DNA of 64,000 nt. Source: Theropithecus gelada. Taxonomy: Eukaryota; Chordata; Mammalia; Primates; Cercopithecidae. This document shows positions 36,864-49,019 of the stretch, in pieces; position 1 is the stretch's first letter, and every line of letters starts with the position of its first letter. Under the pieces are notes generated by a model. That model searched no databases and was not told the origin of the DNA. It was given only the letters and a program-made list of their open reading frames with translations. Position numbers and translations under genes: made by a program. The stretch covers positions 89,960,902-90,024,901 of the forward strand of contig NC_037673.1 of the NCBI RefSeq assembly GCF_003255815.1, written 5' to 3'.

Positions 36864-39861
36864 CTAATGAAATAACATTAGAAATGTGATTAAGTGTAAT
36901 CGAAAAAATGATTTCTATAGTCATATACAATTTCATAATTTCAGTTTGAAATCAATACTCTAAAATTCCTCATTTTTTTTTATTTGAAATTTAACCAATT
37001 CAGATGTTTTAGAATGTTAACTTTTATGGTCTACTAAACTTTGAATTGTTTATTTCAAACCTAGCTGATTATCTTTTCAATTAGATCTCTAGACATCGTT
37101 TTTAGCCCTCATTGTTATCCACCTGATATACCCTGATCTGTATAAAAACTGTGGCTTAAAAATTCTAAATACAAATCTACAGTAAAATATTGATTGAAAT
37201 GTATTCCTAAGACAAAATAAATTCAAGATCATGCCCCTAATTCCTGGTAGACAATTTTCATGCTTGAATGAGTATACTTATTATTATAAAACCCCAAATG
37301 AACACATAATACAATGCTTTAAAATCATTCTAGAATATAGATCTTTAAATATGGTATGTGCCTAGGGGTTACTAAGATATACCATTCTGAGAAGTAAATT
37401 TTAATACATTGAAAGATTTTAACTTTCATTTAAATTCCTTTTTGAGAACTGTGTTAAGAAAGATTTTACTTTGAAAATGAATCTGAGAATATTTCAATTC
37501 TCTCCAAGGAAATAACCCAAAATGAGAAAAAGATACTCTCAGAATTGTTCCCCAAAAGATGATATGAAATTATTGCTTTATATTTTCTGTGCTGGCAGAA
37601 AACAATGGTGGGTGTAATTATGAATAGAAAGAGACAAAAAAATTACTTTTTTCTTGGACTTTGAATTAGACACACACATTCTTCTTCCATGCTGACTTTC
37701 CTAATTAAGTCTATTTTAGCTAATACTGAAATTAGTTTATATTCTCTAGGTACAAACAAGCTGATTACAAGAGAAATGAAAGCAAGGTCCAAGCGGCATA
37801 AAATCAGGCTGGCTTTGCAATTTCTTATTGATGAAGATACCAAAGGCATTATGTGTGATTCACAATTATGAACAATTCCTAGACAAATTCCAGGAATTTT
37901 CTCTCATTAATTGTAAGCTTTGCAATGTCTAATGTTCTATCTGTAATAAATAATTACACCCAATAATTATACCAATAAATGCTTTTTAAGTATTTATACA
38001 AACATTTCCTGGTTTATTCATAATGATAACCCTTTGGCATATGTATTTGAAAACCCAATTTATACATAAGGACACTAAAATCAGGCATGCTTCAGTGACT
38101 TTTCAAAAGTCACATACAGTAAGGCACAGAATTATAGAATGGATCCCTGGCTTCTTTCTCTTCATCCACATTCTTTCTGCTACACTCCAGAGAGCCACAA
38201 AGTACACATGACTTCTGTGTAGCTTCTTTCTCTCTCCTCTCCTGCTGTTGAGTTATTTTGATACTTCTGGAAAAGAAAGGTCCTTAGATAGGACACATCA
38301 GCATTACTGTAAATTCTATAAAGCAAATGAGTCATATTAGTGCCACTGCCTTGGTTTTTTAAAGTCAGTCAATAACTATAAATATTTGATTAAACAAAGA
38401 ATAATAGATTACAGAGGTCTAAAACATATGTTTAGTATGATTGCTTAAATTTTGAAAATAACTTCAGTGTATCTGCCATAATGAGGACCTCTGTCTCTTA
38501 TTTAAATCGCTAGAAAATTAACAAAAAATTTTCTATGAAAAAAACAGATGTTTGAAAAATGCCGTCAGGACTGACATTTTTTGGCATGTAGAAACTTGAT
38601 AATAAGGTCATTTAAATCTGGATCTGTTTTAATAATGTGGTTCCTTCCTTAAAATAACATGATCAATTATGTGAAAAAACCTAGGACTGGGACAAGCCTA
38701 TCAGTCTAATGAATTTGAGCAAAACTAAGGTGGCCTTTGCCCTGCAGTGAATAGAGAATGACTTATGTGTGACAGATTAAAAGATAATTAAAAGATTTTG
38801 CTTTTAATTAAATGAAAAAGCATTATTACATCAGTATTAATGAAATTCAATACACATGGCTCTTAATAGAAAGTAAAGGAATAACTATATCCATATTTAT
38901 TCTTCAAGGATCCACCTTCAGGAGATAATGGGTGAGAGCTTTCCTTAAAAGAATAAGGCTTCAGGGCACACAGTCTTCCTTTCTCTTCCTTTTATTACTT
39001 TGTAAACATTAAAGACACATCTGAAATAATAACAACAGGCAAAAACTATTTTCATCTGATTCTGTCATCCTAAGCCATCTACAACCTCCAGATATTTTCC
39101 ACATCTGCCTTAGTCAATGTTTGATGTTTAGACAAAAACAGTGCCTTTTTTTCCCCCAAAATTAAATTAAAACCATAGCTATAGAAATACCTCTTTCTAA
39201 CAATTGTGCTGCATCTCTGGGAATCTGTTTTTACAGGCTAGCCAGCCCTGGAGAAACAAGTGTGATAAAATAACTATTCTTGTTGAAGGTTACAAAAACT
39301 TCTCTAGCACAGAGGGTGGTCAGTATCCAGAATGACCAGCATAATAATTCTCCGTCATTTGGTGGTCTTGCATAAATTGCTACCTTGATTGAAAGGAACT
39401 GGGTAAGACTGCAGGTTAGGAATGCAGGGAATAATAGTCAAGGCCGAATAGACTCAATCGATGGGGATTTTATTATGCTTAATAATGAGCGTACAAAAAA
39501 TGAATAGTTGTGAAAGGATAAAAAATATAATGAATATGAACTTTTCTGGTAGACAGCTGTGATACACATCAATACATTTTGTGGTACTGATATGATATAT
39601 ATCATATCACAAATCACCCAGGAATCATAATATTTAATCTCCATTTACATAAAATTTTATTTTATTGATAAAAATCATAGTTAAAAATTAAAACAAATAG
39701 CTCAGTGGATTATATGGGGGATATAGGAACATAAAAACACAAACCCCTATGTATAGTAGGCTAATATGGTCACTCAAATAAATATTTACATATAGAAATT
39801 GAATGAGTTGTATTCCCCGTTTACTCATCCCACTTCATGATAAAACAAAAACTCACTTTAC
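36864..39861. other. KIAA0825: KIAA0825 intron of 2,998 bases
   Basis: AT-rich intron between the 670-base exon and the 169-base exon. It contains one probable MIR (about 38,020-38,215); nothing else is recognised. Confidence 0.7.
38020..38215 (-). mobile_element. Probable MIR fragment
   Basis: Contains TTATACATAAGGACACTAAA, AAGTCACATACAGTAAGGCA and GAATGGATCCCTGGCTTC, matching MIR in reverse but diverged. Confidence 0.5.
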
Positions 39862-40030
39862 CAGTGTTTTGAGAAATTTTATCAAGTCTCCATGGGAAAT
39901 GAAAGATGACTCGGATGTACTGTAATTATAGTTAGCCAGCCATTCAAAGCAGTCAGTTGTTGTTTGCAGCTGCACACCTGGACATTGTTTGTTAATTTCG
40001 GACTGTATCTCTTTAATGCAATGTTCTATG
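39862..40030 (-). CDS. KIAA0825: KIAA0825 second coding exon (residues 44-100)
   Basis: The acceptor is TTTTTTATAG at 40040-40031, after a polypyrimidine tract. The donor is CACTG|GTAAAGTG at 39861-39860. The exon is 169 bases: one base finishes the serine split with exon 1, then come 56 uninterrupted codons, beginning IEHCIKEIQSEI and ending DLIKFLKTL. It contains three cysteines (in EHCI, KQCP and TDCF) and a stretch reading TTTDCFEWL. It ends exactly on a codon boundary, so the leucine before the junction is followed by the glutamine that opens exon 3, as in the human protein. It is too short to stand out as an open frame and was found by extending from the neighbouring exons. Confidence 0.92.
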
Positions 40031-40980
40031 CTATAAAAAAGAGAAGAAAAAGTTATTTTGGCAGGATATAGATAATGGCTTTATTTCATAATATCACAGG
40101 CCCTGAAATCTTCACATGTGGTACCTGGTTTTATACAATTTACAAATTCATCCATATGATATGAAAATAATAACAAAGAGACTATACATTCATAGTTGAA
40201 AACTGAGAGTTCATATTTTCTGGCAGTAAAAAAAGTGATAGAGGAAATATAAAATAGCTACTCAGATGAACTAGAAATTCTTTTGTGTTGAAACAAAATT
40301 CAAGCATAGATGCAATTCGGTAATAGCCCTCTTGATAGGCAGTGGATGAAAGGGAGAGATAAAATACTGAACATTGTAAATATTAGAAATATACATTATC
40401 TACTAAGAGGTGAAGGACTATATAAATTATGAAAAACTTCAATCAGTGGAATAGTAAGGAATCATGAAGTAGTCATAAAAGCTTATAATTTTAAAAGTTA
40501 TAAAGTATACAAGCTATATACACAACGTTACTACAGCCAAATACCTTTTCTTGGCATCCAACTGCACTACAAAAAACAGAAACAAAAATTACTAAAAATT
40601 GCATTTAAAAAATGACTGGAAGGAAATGAATCAAGGGGTTAATAGCAATTATATTTGGGTGGGTGTAATCAGATAAGTGTTAAATTTTACTTTTCCATAT
40701 TTTCTAAATATTTATAAGGCATAAAATAAAATGCTTCATTCACCAAAAAAAGTAAATCAAGAACAGAAAAAAAAAATGTCCAGTTGAATCTTGCAATACG
40801 TATCTGTTTTAAAACTTCCATTCAATGTATCCTTCCTGTTGATAAAAGAGCAGATATACTATGTTATTTTAATTTCCATATACCATTATGTGCATTGATG
40901 ATTATAAATCTTTATGGGGTAAACTGGTGACCTTTAGCAGAGTGCCATCTGCGCAGCCACAGGGATATGACATATTACTA

Positions 40981-40994
40981 CCACCTGATGGCAG
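40981..40994 (+). promoter_or_regulatory. CTCF-like core motif
   Basis: CCACCTGATGGCAG fits the CTCF core consensus well. It is a motif match only; occupancy is unknown. Confidence 0.25.
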
Positions 40995-42167
40995 CATATC
41001 TAAACTTCAAGAAAGCTTTCAAACAGGCAAATTCCTTTGAAGTTGAAACACCTCACCAAAAATTGACAGCTACGCATTTGTCTCTTAATCATATTAAGAA
41101 AGATTTGTTACCAAGAGGTAAAGTTAGTGTTTTGAAAAGGTAACTGCTATTAATTAAAGGTTCCATATGATAGACCCTGGTAGGCTTTAGAAACCAAGCG
41201 CTTATTAAAATAGATGTCATATGAAAGACTCTTTGAAATTCATCCAGGTGTGGGTTGCCTATAAAACATACACTGTAAAAGTTTAAGTAAAACTTTTCAG
41301 GAGATTTCTGAGCATGAGTGAATTCAAACTAAATTACCTTGAAACAAATACATTCTGAGAATCAAAGAGCCTTTTCATGAAAACAAAGAACTTAAAAGAA
41401 AAACAATACCTCCCCTGGCCAGAGGCCACTCAGTTTCCTGATGGGACAGCCATATTCAGGAATACCAGTTCTACGTCTGAGAAGAGATTGGCATGTATTT
41501 TCTTAACTTATGTAAGCACTTCTATGGACTGAGAAACACAATGCCCTAAGCATACACCTTGACTCTAGGGACTCTTTATCAAAGGTTTTTATTATAGCAT
41601 CCTCATGTGTCTCATTCAGTGAAACATAATAGATTACAGCAATGTGAATTGGAAAGGCTCAGCAGCTAGTCTACCTAAATCTGTTTCAATGAGGACTCAG
41701 ATTTTAGGCTAATTTCTAACATCTGAATCTGGGCAGAAGCCAACAACTACAATTTATAAATAGGGTAAAGCCTTTAGAGGGCTAGATATTTTAGTAATTT
41801 GTCCAAACACTGACAAAGGGATTGAGTGGCTGCATTTCAGGGGACCTCCCTCATTGATACAAACTAAGACAGATAAACTTAATTTTAAAATCATTTTGTC
41901 ACAAATCATAAAATGTCAAAACTAATTATCTACACCTGAATTTTTTTTTAGTTGGCTATCTTGTCTGCCACTCACTAATGCCTATACATCTTGTTCTAAA
42001 AACTTAACCATCTGAAGTCTAGATATTTCTTGTTCAATTGTTATACAAATATTTTCAAAATTTATGATAAATGTCAGTTTGGTATGTAATCTGACAATTT
42101 ATCTTCTTTAATCAAGGTCAAAATAAAATATAATTTAATTTTCACCATTTAAAAGGTAACGTTTTCT

Positions 42168-42471
42168 TTTTCTTTTTTTTTTTTTTTTGAGACGGAGTCT
42201 GGCTCTGTTGCCCAGGCTGGAGTGCAATGGCCGGATCTCAGCTCACTGCAAGCCCCGCCTCCCGGGTTCACGCCATTCTCCTGCCTCAGCCTCCCGAGTA
42301 GCTGGGACTACAGGCGCTCGCCACCTCGCCCGGCTAATTTTTTTTGTATTTTAGTAGAGACGGGGTTTCACCGTGTTAGCCAGGATGGTCTCGATCTCCT
42401 GAACTCGTGATCCGCCCGTCTCGGCCTCCCAAAGTGCTGGGATTACAGGCTTGAGCCACCGCGCCCGGCCA
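42168..42471 (-). mobile_element. Young AluY, Old World monkey type
   Basis: Full reverse AluY from poly(T) to GCCACCGCGCCCGGCC. It carries CCGGATCTCAGCTCACTGCA and GGCTTGAGCC, complements of the monkey-type variants. The perfect duplication AAAAGGTAACGTTTTC lies at 42152-42167 and 42472-42487. Confidence 0.95.
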
Positions 42472-42959
42472 AAAGGTAACGTTTTCAAACATTATCTTTC
42501 AAATGCTACACATTATTCAGGATTATAAACATAGGTAGTAAAAGTGTACGGAAATGCACTGGAATGATCAGCAGCACCCTCTGGCAGAGTGGGGATGGAA
42601 GTGGGATGAAATTGGGGAGAGGTACATAGAGAGCTTTAGCTATACTAGTAATGTTTTATTTCTTAAACTAGATGGTGGGCACAGGACTATTTGTCATACT
42701 ACTCTACGCCTTTTCATATGTCTCAACATTTCTTAATAAATTTGAACCCCAATGTGCTTTAATTATAATGACTCTGAATTAGCTAAGTTAATGATGTGTG
42801 CAAGTGGATGCATTACTGAGAGGCTGTGTATAAATCAATTTATAAAGCATTTTTAAAATGCAATATGGAGTATACTTTTTAAAAAAGATATCTATGGTAA
42901 TTTTCTCATTCAACATCCACTCCCAGATTCCCTGACTGTAAAAATTGCTTATTGAATGA

Positions 42960-43110
42960 AGGCATTAAATTTGACAAACATTAGCTGAATGTTAAATATG
43001 TGGTAGGCATTGTGATATATACTAGGGAACCCAATGTGAATAAGACGTTGTCCTGTCCCTAAAGGAATTCTGTCTAGTGAAAGAGATAAACCTGTAAATA
43101 AACAACTACA
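42960..43110 (+). mobile_element. Ancient mammalian interspersed repeat
   Basis: TATGTGGTAGGCATTGTGAT, GGGAACCCAATGTGAATAAG, GTCCTGTCCCTAAAGGAATT and TCTAGTGAAAGAGATAAACC follow a common L2/MIR-age repeat in order. The family is not named with certainty. Confidence 0.5.
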
Positions 43111-43397
43111 ACACAGTAAGACTTGATAAGGACTGTGTACAATGTGCTAAGGGAGTACACAGGAGGGAGCCACTAAAAGTGCCTGTGGGAGGTGTAAAAA
43201 GGTTTTTCCTTGTAGAAGAGGAGATTATATGCAAGGATGTTGCTTTAAGAACATTAGTAGAATCACTGTACTTAAAATTCCCTGACACCTCACCCCTCAG
43301 AAGTCAGTACTCATCATCTAACCTCACTGTTGTCTCACTTTAAAACTATATTTATTTGAAGAATAAGAAATATGAATTTATTTTTATGGTCACTACT

Positions 43398-43442
43398 ACA
43401 TTCATGCATGTATGGATGTATGTGTGTATGTATGTATGTACC
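43398..43442. repeat. TGTA/TGGA tetranucleotide microsatellite
   Basis: ATGCATGTATGGATGTATG followed by TGTATGTATGTATG units. Confidence 0.9.
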
Positions 43443-45389
43443 ATCTCACTTCCAAAAAGGCTGAGATGTCCTACTATTGGACAGACTGCATTAAATAACA
43501 ATAGTAGTCCAAGAGCTGATTAATATTGAACTGGTACAGTTGGAGATAGGATGAGATACTGAAAAACAGAAGAGGATAATGATAACATCTTGAAACTTCA
43601 GCTTATTATAAAGTTCTTACAAGATTTCAGAAGTATTATCCAGTCACAAAATAGTTAAAAGGAAAAAAAGTATGTTCCATTGATAAATTATGAGAACTTT
43701 TTAAATAAAAAGATTGTAGAAAACACATATATGGCTTTCATGGAATGTTAGAATACAAAAATTTTTATTTCTTAAATCAGGATAGATGCCTCATGGCAAA
43801 GCTTAAAGACTTATTTATTACAGTATGGAAAACCCAAAATTAAAAAAAAAATTTTTAAGCTTTTACATTGTGATGCTCTTGCTTATACTTCTTACCCACA
43901 AAATAAGTTCAACTTAAGGAAAAGACAAGTCTTTTCAATTGTTACATTGACATTTCAATTCTGTTACATTTCTGTTCATTTCTGTGCTTTTTGTGTTTAA
44001 AAAGACAAAGAAATCATTCTGAGGTAAACAGATTTTCTAGTTTTTAGATAAGCCCTATTTATCTAACTAGCATTCTTTGGAATTATCAGGTAATTAATAG
44101 GGAAGAGGGCTGATGTATACAAACTAGTATGTAATTAAAATATAAGTCAGCCATGAAATGAAAACTTACTTTCCTGAGACAAAGATATTTCTGGATAATA
44201 TTTTTTAAAAAGTCAAAAAATACTCCTAACACAACTACTTCAATGGCTAAAATGGTGAGAAATTAAAACTTATCCTGAATTGTTTTCTATTTCAGAGACA
44301 TTTAATCATTTCAAAAAGATGTAATTACACTTCAGGAAAAAATATCCTTGACAGCAAATCTTTCTCATACGTATCCTTTCCTTTCCATTCCTTTTGTAAA
44401 AGATTTGGCATGGGCCCTTATCATTGCTCATTGGGACTATATATTAATAGCCTCTCTCAGAATTCCCATCTATTGTTAACCCACCTTTTGTTCAGAGTTT
44501 ACTATGAGCAACACAGTATGAAAGAAACTTTAGAGTTAGTTAGGGTCCTCTCTTGATTTGTTGTTATATACCACGAATCCCCCTACAAAAGTTGAGAATG
44601 GCTCTTGAATGGTGCAGATGCTTCAATTTGGATCATTCACACCTAGTGTAGGCCTGTATCAATCTAAGAAAATCTAAAGTGCTTTCAAAAGAGTCAACCA
44701 ATTGTGAAATACTCCTGGAAATCCAGTCGGTGGCAGGATAGTACTCACAGGACCAAAATGATCTTGTACTGATAAGAACGAGCTTCCCAACACAATTAGA
44801 TCACTTCTTCTGCCTCCTAAATCTACATCTGATTTGGATCACTTCTCATAAACTAGTGACAGGAGCAAGATGGAAGTGGCACAGGGCTATGTTAATAATA
44901 TAAAGAGAAGTTTCTAGAAACATTCTATAGGGCTAGAAGGACATAGTCTAATACCCATGAAAATCAAGAATAAGTAAATGTGCTCCTTTTTTTTTTGTTT
45001 TTTTTGTTTTGTTTTGTTTTTTTAACCTATGGCAGCTTGTCCAGGAATTTCAGCACAATTTAATGAAGTCAGAAGGTGGTTTATCCCAACAAAACTATAC
45101 AAACTGAAATTAGGAAGAGAAAAGTGGAGGATCTGCACCAGCATTTGCTCTGTGCCAACTCCCTTGATTCTCTTTCAGAGAAAGAGATAGTGAAAAAACA
45201 GAGTGGGAGAACGTACGTAATAATGGGAATCCAAAGAGATACAGGAACAGATCAGGTCTACATCTTTATCTCCATTGTCCTGATTAAATCAATCATTAAG
45301 CCAGATAACAGATTTACTAGAAGCTACAAACTGAAGGTTTTAATAATACCTGTGGTTTATGTGTGAGGAGGTAGGCATACAGTAAATAC

Positions 45390-45530
45390 TCTCATATATA
45401 TATGATTATATATATGATTATATATGATTATATATATGTAGTATATATATATCATACATATGTAGTATATACATAGTGTGTGTGTATATATATACACACA
45501 TATATATGTATATATATACACACTAAGTAA
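45390..45530. repeat. TA/TG palindromic microsatellite
   Basis: ATATATGATT units are followed by GTGTGTGTATATATATACAC and TATATGTATATATATACACA, which can pair with themselves. Confidence 0.9.
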
Positions 45531-45879
45531 AAAAAAATCTAACCACAGAATATACATATAATTCCCATTTGTATAAAAATATATTTTGGGGTGCATACAT
45601 GTTTATGTAGAGAATATTTCTAGAAAATTTTACACAATAATTTATCAAGATAGCTTTCCTCTAAAGAACAAGACTAGGAGGGTCAGAGGAATGGCAAAAG
45701 TTTTCCTCTTCACTGCTCTTCTCTACTGTTTGAAATTTTATCCTGAGTATGTGTTACTTTTATAATGCAAAAATATTTAAGGAAAAATGCATTTGAAGAT
45801 AGCTTCATCTATCATGTTCTATTCATCTAACTTTAAGATAAAACAAAAGCAATAAATACCTAACAAACATGTCTAACAC

Positions 45880-45960
45880 AAATTTATTGACTATCTTCTA
45901 GCCTACTATGTGCCAAGACTGTTTTAGGCAGTGAAAATACAGTGAAGAACAAGTAATATC
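45880..45960 (+). mobile_element. Ancient mammalian repeat fragment
   Basis: AAATTTATTGACTATCTTCT, CTACTATGTGCCAAGACTGT and ATACAGTGAAGAACAAG resemble the L2/MIR-age repeat also seen at 42,960 and 53,140. Confidence 0.5.
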
Positions 45961-46008
45961 TTCAAAGTGGAAATCAAAAATCTTTTTTTTAAAAAAATGG
46001 AATTAATG

Positions 46009-46297
46009 GCCAGGCATGGTGGCTCACGCCCATAATCCCAGCACTTTGGGAAGCTAAGGTGGGTAGATCACCTGAGGTCAGGAGTTCGAGACCAGCCTGA
46101 TCAACATGGTGAAACCCCGTCTCTACTAAAAAAGTACAAAATTAGCTGGCACATGCCTGTAATCCCAGCTACTTGAGAGGCTGGGGCAGAAGAATTGCTT
46201 TAACCCGGGAGGCGGAGGCTACAGTGAGATGAGATTGCACCATTGTACTCCAGCCTGGACAACAAGAGTGAAAGTTCATCACACACACACAAAAAAA
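46009..46297 (+). mobile_element. AluS with a gap before the right arm
   Basis: From GGCCAGGCATGGTGGCTCAC. The start of the right arm is shortened (AATTAGCTGGCACATGCC). The tail is (CA)n then A. GGAATTA is on both flanks. Confidence 0.92.
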
Positions 46298-46334
46298 GGA
46301 ATTACTTTTAAATTCCAATTTAGTTCTTTATGAA

Positions 46335-46452
46335 TGAGACAGAGTTTCATAATGTTGTCTAGGCTGGATTCGAACTCTTGGACTCAAGCAATCCTCTGGC
46401 CTCAGCCTCCCAAGTAGCTAGGACTACAGGCATGTGCCACCATGCCTGGCTT
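46335..46452 (-). mobile_element. Alu monomer-like fragment
   Basis: Half-Alu in reverse from GAGACAGAGTTTCATAATG to GCCACCATGCCTGGCTTAA. It could be a free monomer or a truncated right arm. Confidence 0.75.
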
Positions 46453-47633
46453 AAAGAAAAGTCCTTAAGTAGAAAATAAAGGCAACAGCTTCCAGCCCCT
46501 TCCCATCCTAGCTCCCATTCCGGGTCCCATGAAAGGATATTCCTAGTCATGGCATTCTAGAATTTCAATTGTGATTAGCAATGGATGTGGTGTTAGTGAC
46601 CATTTTTAGACAAGGTGTTGACTCAGCTGAGGCCATGACAAGGGTCTTTTCCAGGGAAAGTTGACAGGCTTGGATTCAATCTCCAGGCATCATCCAACAT
46701 GAAAGATGAGCCGGCCACAGCAGTCATATCTGTTACCAAGGCTCCAGTCCTCTTACAGTGTTCCCTCCCCTGTTCCTGCTTTCAGAGCTGGGCCAGGTCT
46801 TCAGCAGGCACCTCAGATTGTTACATCAAGGGTGGGGCTTACTTCCCACTGACCCATTAACTAATATCCTCTCTGGAAAATAGTGGTCCAACTACTATTG
46901 GCTCAATCTCTTTATGAGGTCTGGATTTTCAGTATAATACCATTCAACTTTTGTTATTACAACAATTTATAAACAGGCAGACACGTGCTTCCCTTTCCTT
47001 ATTTGCCATGGAAAGATAATACAATAATATCTTTTAGGAATATCCCCAAACAACAATTCTCTATTGTCTTATGCTTATTTGGCCAAGAGTAGGTGAAGCT
47101 AACACACTTAAAAATAAAAGCTATACTGTACTTAAAAAAAACTCAAACACTCGAAATGTCCACAATACTTGAAAAAGTCTTGTAACAATCATCGAATGGA
47201 GCTACTGACTCCACATTTTACCCTATTCATACTAGCCTCCTAAAGCAGAGGAGGATGCATTCTTAATTCTGGAGAGAAGAAGAGTTCTGGAAAGGCCCAG
47301 TCAGAGTTGGAAAGTGGGTTAAAGTTTTATTCTGGGTTCAACAGTAGTTGGGGGAATTAGCCCTTTCCAGGTTTCTTCCTATGTGGCCTGGTCTTGTTCA
47401 GCAGGAGGGGAGAAAAGGTCGGGATTCTGTGAGATGTAGTGTATAATGAAGAAACCCAAAACTGAAGTGCAAACACAGGAAGTTACAAAAATGATTGCAA
47501 ATATTAATTTGCATCTACTTATTATTAAATAAGTGCCACAATATTGCCAGAAATAATAATGCACAGTAAAACCTTTGAAATGACTAATTTTCATTTTGTA
47601 TAATTTGCTCTGGCTATAAAATATATTAATATT

Positions 47634-47666
47634 TGTGTGTGTGTGTATGTGTGTGTGTGTCTGTGT
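47634..47666. repeat. GT dinucleotide repeat
   Basis: GTGTGTGTGTATGTGTGTGT followed by CTGTGTG. Confidence 0.92.
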
Positions 47667-47875
47667 GTCTATATAGTCATAAAATACCATCATATGGAAA
47701 ACTTGAAAGCAAATTTTTAATATGGAAGCTCAAAAAATGTAAGCATTATATAAAAAATAAGTGTAATCTATGGAATATGTACCCTTTCATTAATAGACAT
47801 GGTTAAATGTCTCCCCTCTCCCTGCATTTTCTAGGTGAAGTCAAATAAATAGTATTATTGCTAGTAGCAATTCTT

Positions 47876-48168
47876 ATTTTTGAGACAGGGCTCACATTGT
47901 TGCCCAGGCAGTAGCGCAGTGGTGCAATCACAGCTCACTGCAGCCTCCACCTCCCAGGCTCAAGGGATCCTTCCACCTCAGCACCCCAAGTAGCTAAATA
48001 CACAGGGGTATGCCACCACACCAGCTAATTTTTGTTTTTGTTTTTTGTAGAGACAGTGTTTCGCCATGCTGTCCAGGCTGGTCTCAAATTCCTGAGCTCA
48101 AAAGATCTGCACATGGCACGCAGCCTCCCAAAGTGCTGGGATTGTAGGCATGAGCCCCCACCCGACCT
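47876..48168 (-). mobile_element. AluJ
   Basis: Old reverse Alu: CACAGCTCACTGCAGCCTCC, CAGGCTGGTCTCAAATTCC and CCTCCCAAAGTGCTGGGATT, with many substitutions. Confidence 0.9.
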
Positions 48169-48179
48169 GGTAGCACTTC

Positions 48180-48283
48180 TTGTTCCTTCCTTCCTCCCTG
48201 CCTCGGGTCCTCCCTCCCTCTTTCCTTTTCTTTCCTTTCCTCATTTCCCTTTCCCTTTCCTTTCCTTTCCTCCCTTCCTTTCC
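48180..48283. repeat. TTCC/CCCT pyrimidine-rich tract
   Basis: Imperfect (TTCC)n and (CCCT)n. It lies where the poly(A) tail of the reverse Alu at 48284-48528 should be, so it probably evolved from that tail. Confidence 0.88.
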
Positions 48284-48528
48284 AGACAGCCTGTTGCCCA
48301 AGCTGGAGTACAATAGTGTGTGCAGCCTCAAATTCCTGGGCTCAAGCAGTCCTCCCACCTCAGCCTCCCGAGTAGCTAGGACCACAGGTGAGCAACCAAC
48401 CAAGGTTGGGCTAATTTTTTTTTTTTTCAGTAGAGATGGGGTATTGCTATGTTGTCCAGGCTAGTTTTAAACTCCTGCTCTCAAGTGATCTTCCTGCCTT
48501 GGCCTCCCAAAGTGTTGAGATTACATCT
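48284..48528 (-). mobile_element. AluJ, reverse
   Basis: GCCCAAGCTGGAGTACAATA, CCTCAGCCTCCCGAGTAGCT and GGCCTCCCAAAGTGTTGAGA, in order; it lacks the last part of the head. Confidence 0.88.
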
Positions 48529-48716
48529 TTCTTTAGATTAAAAAAAAAAGAAAGAAAAAAAAGTAGTCCAGTGGCATTGGTACCAGCAAAACTTACTTCC
48601 TAAGATACACACAGAGGTTGTCTATAATTAGGAAATGAAAAAGTAAAATAAATTGTTAAGATACAATTATATTTATCCAACTGAACATTAAGGGGGAAAA
48701 AAATCATTCTGTGTCT

Positions 48717-49019
48717 TTTTTTTTTTTTTTTTTTTTTTGAGATGGAATCTCGCTCTGTTGCCCAGGCTGGAGTGCAGTGGCGCAATCTTGGCTCACTGCA
48801 ACCTCCGCCTCCTGGGTTCAAGCAATTCTCCTGCCTCAGCCTCCTGAGTAGCTGGGATTACAGGTGCACACCACCATGCCTGGCTGATTTTTGTATTTTT
48901 AGTAGAGACGAGGTTTCACCATATTGGCCAGGCTGGTCTCGAACTCCTGACTTTGTGATCTGCCTACCTCAGCCTCCTAAAGTGCTGGGATTACAGGCAT
49001 GAGCCCACCGCGTCCGGCC
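48717..49019 (-). mobile_element. AluS, reverse
   Basis: Poly(T) of about 20 bases, then a full Alu ending GCCCACCGCGTCCGGCCT. CTGTGTC is on both flanks. Confidence 0.94.

Noticed and set aside
45357..45596. 79-codon Tyr/Ile-rich minus-strand frame
   Set aside because: Derived from the TA/TG microsatellite.
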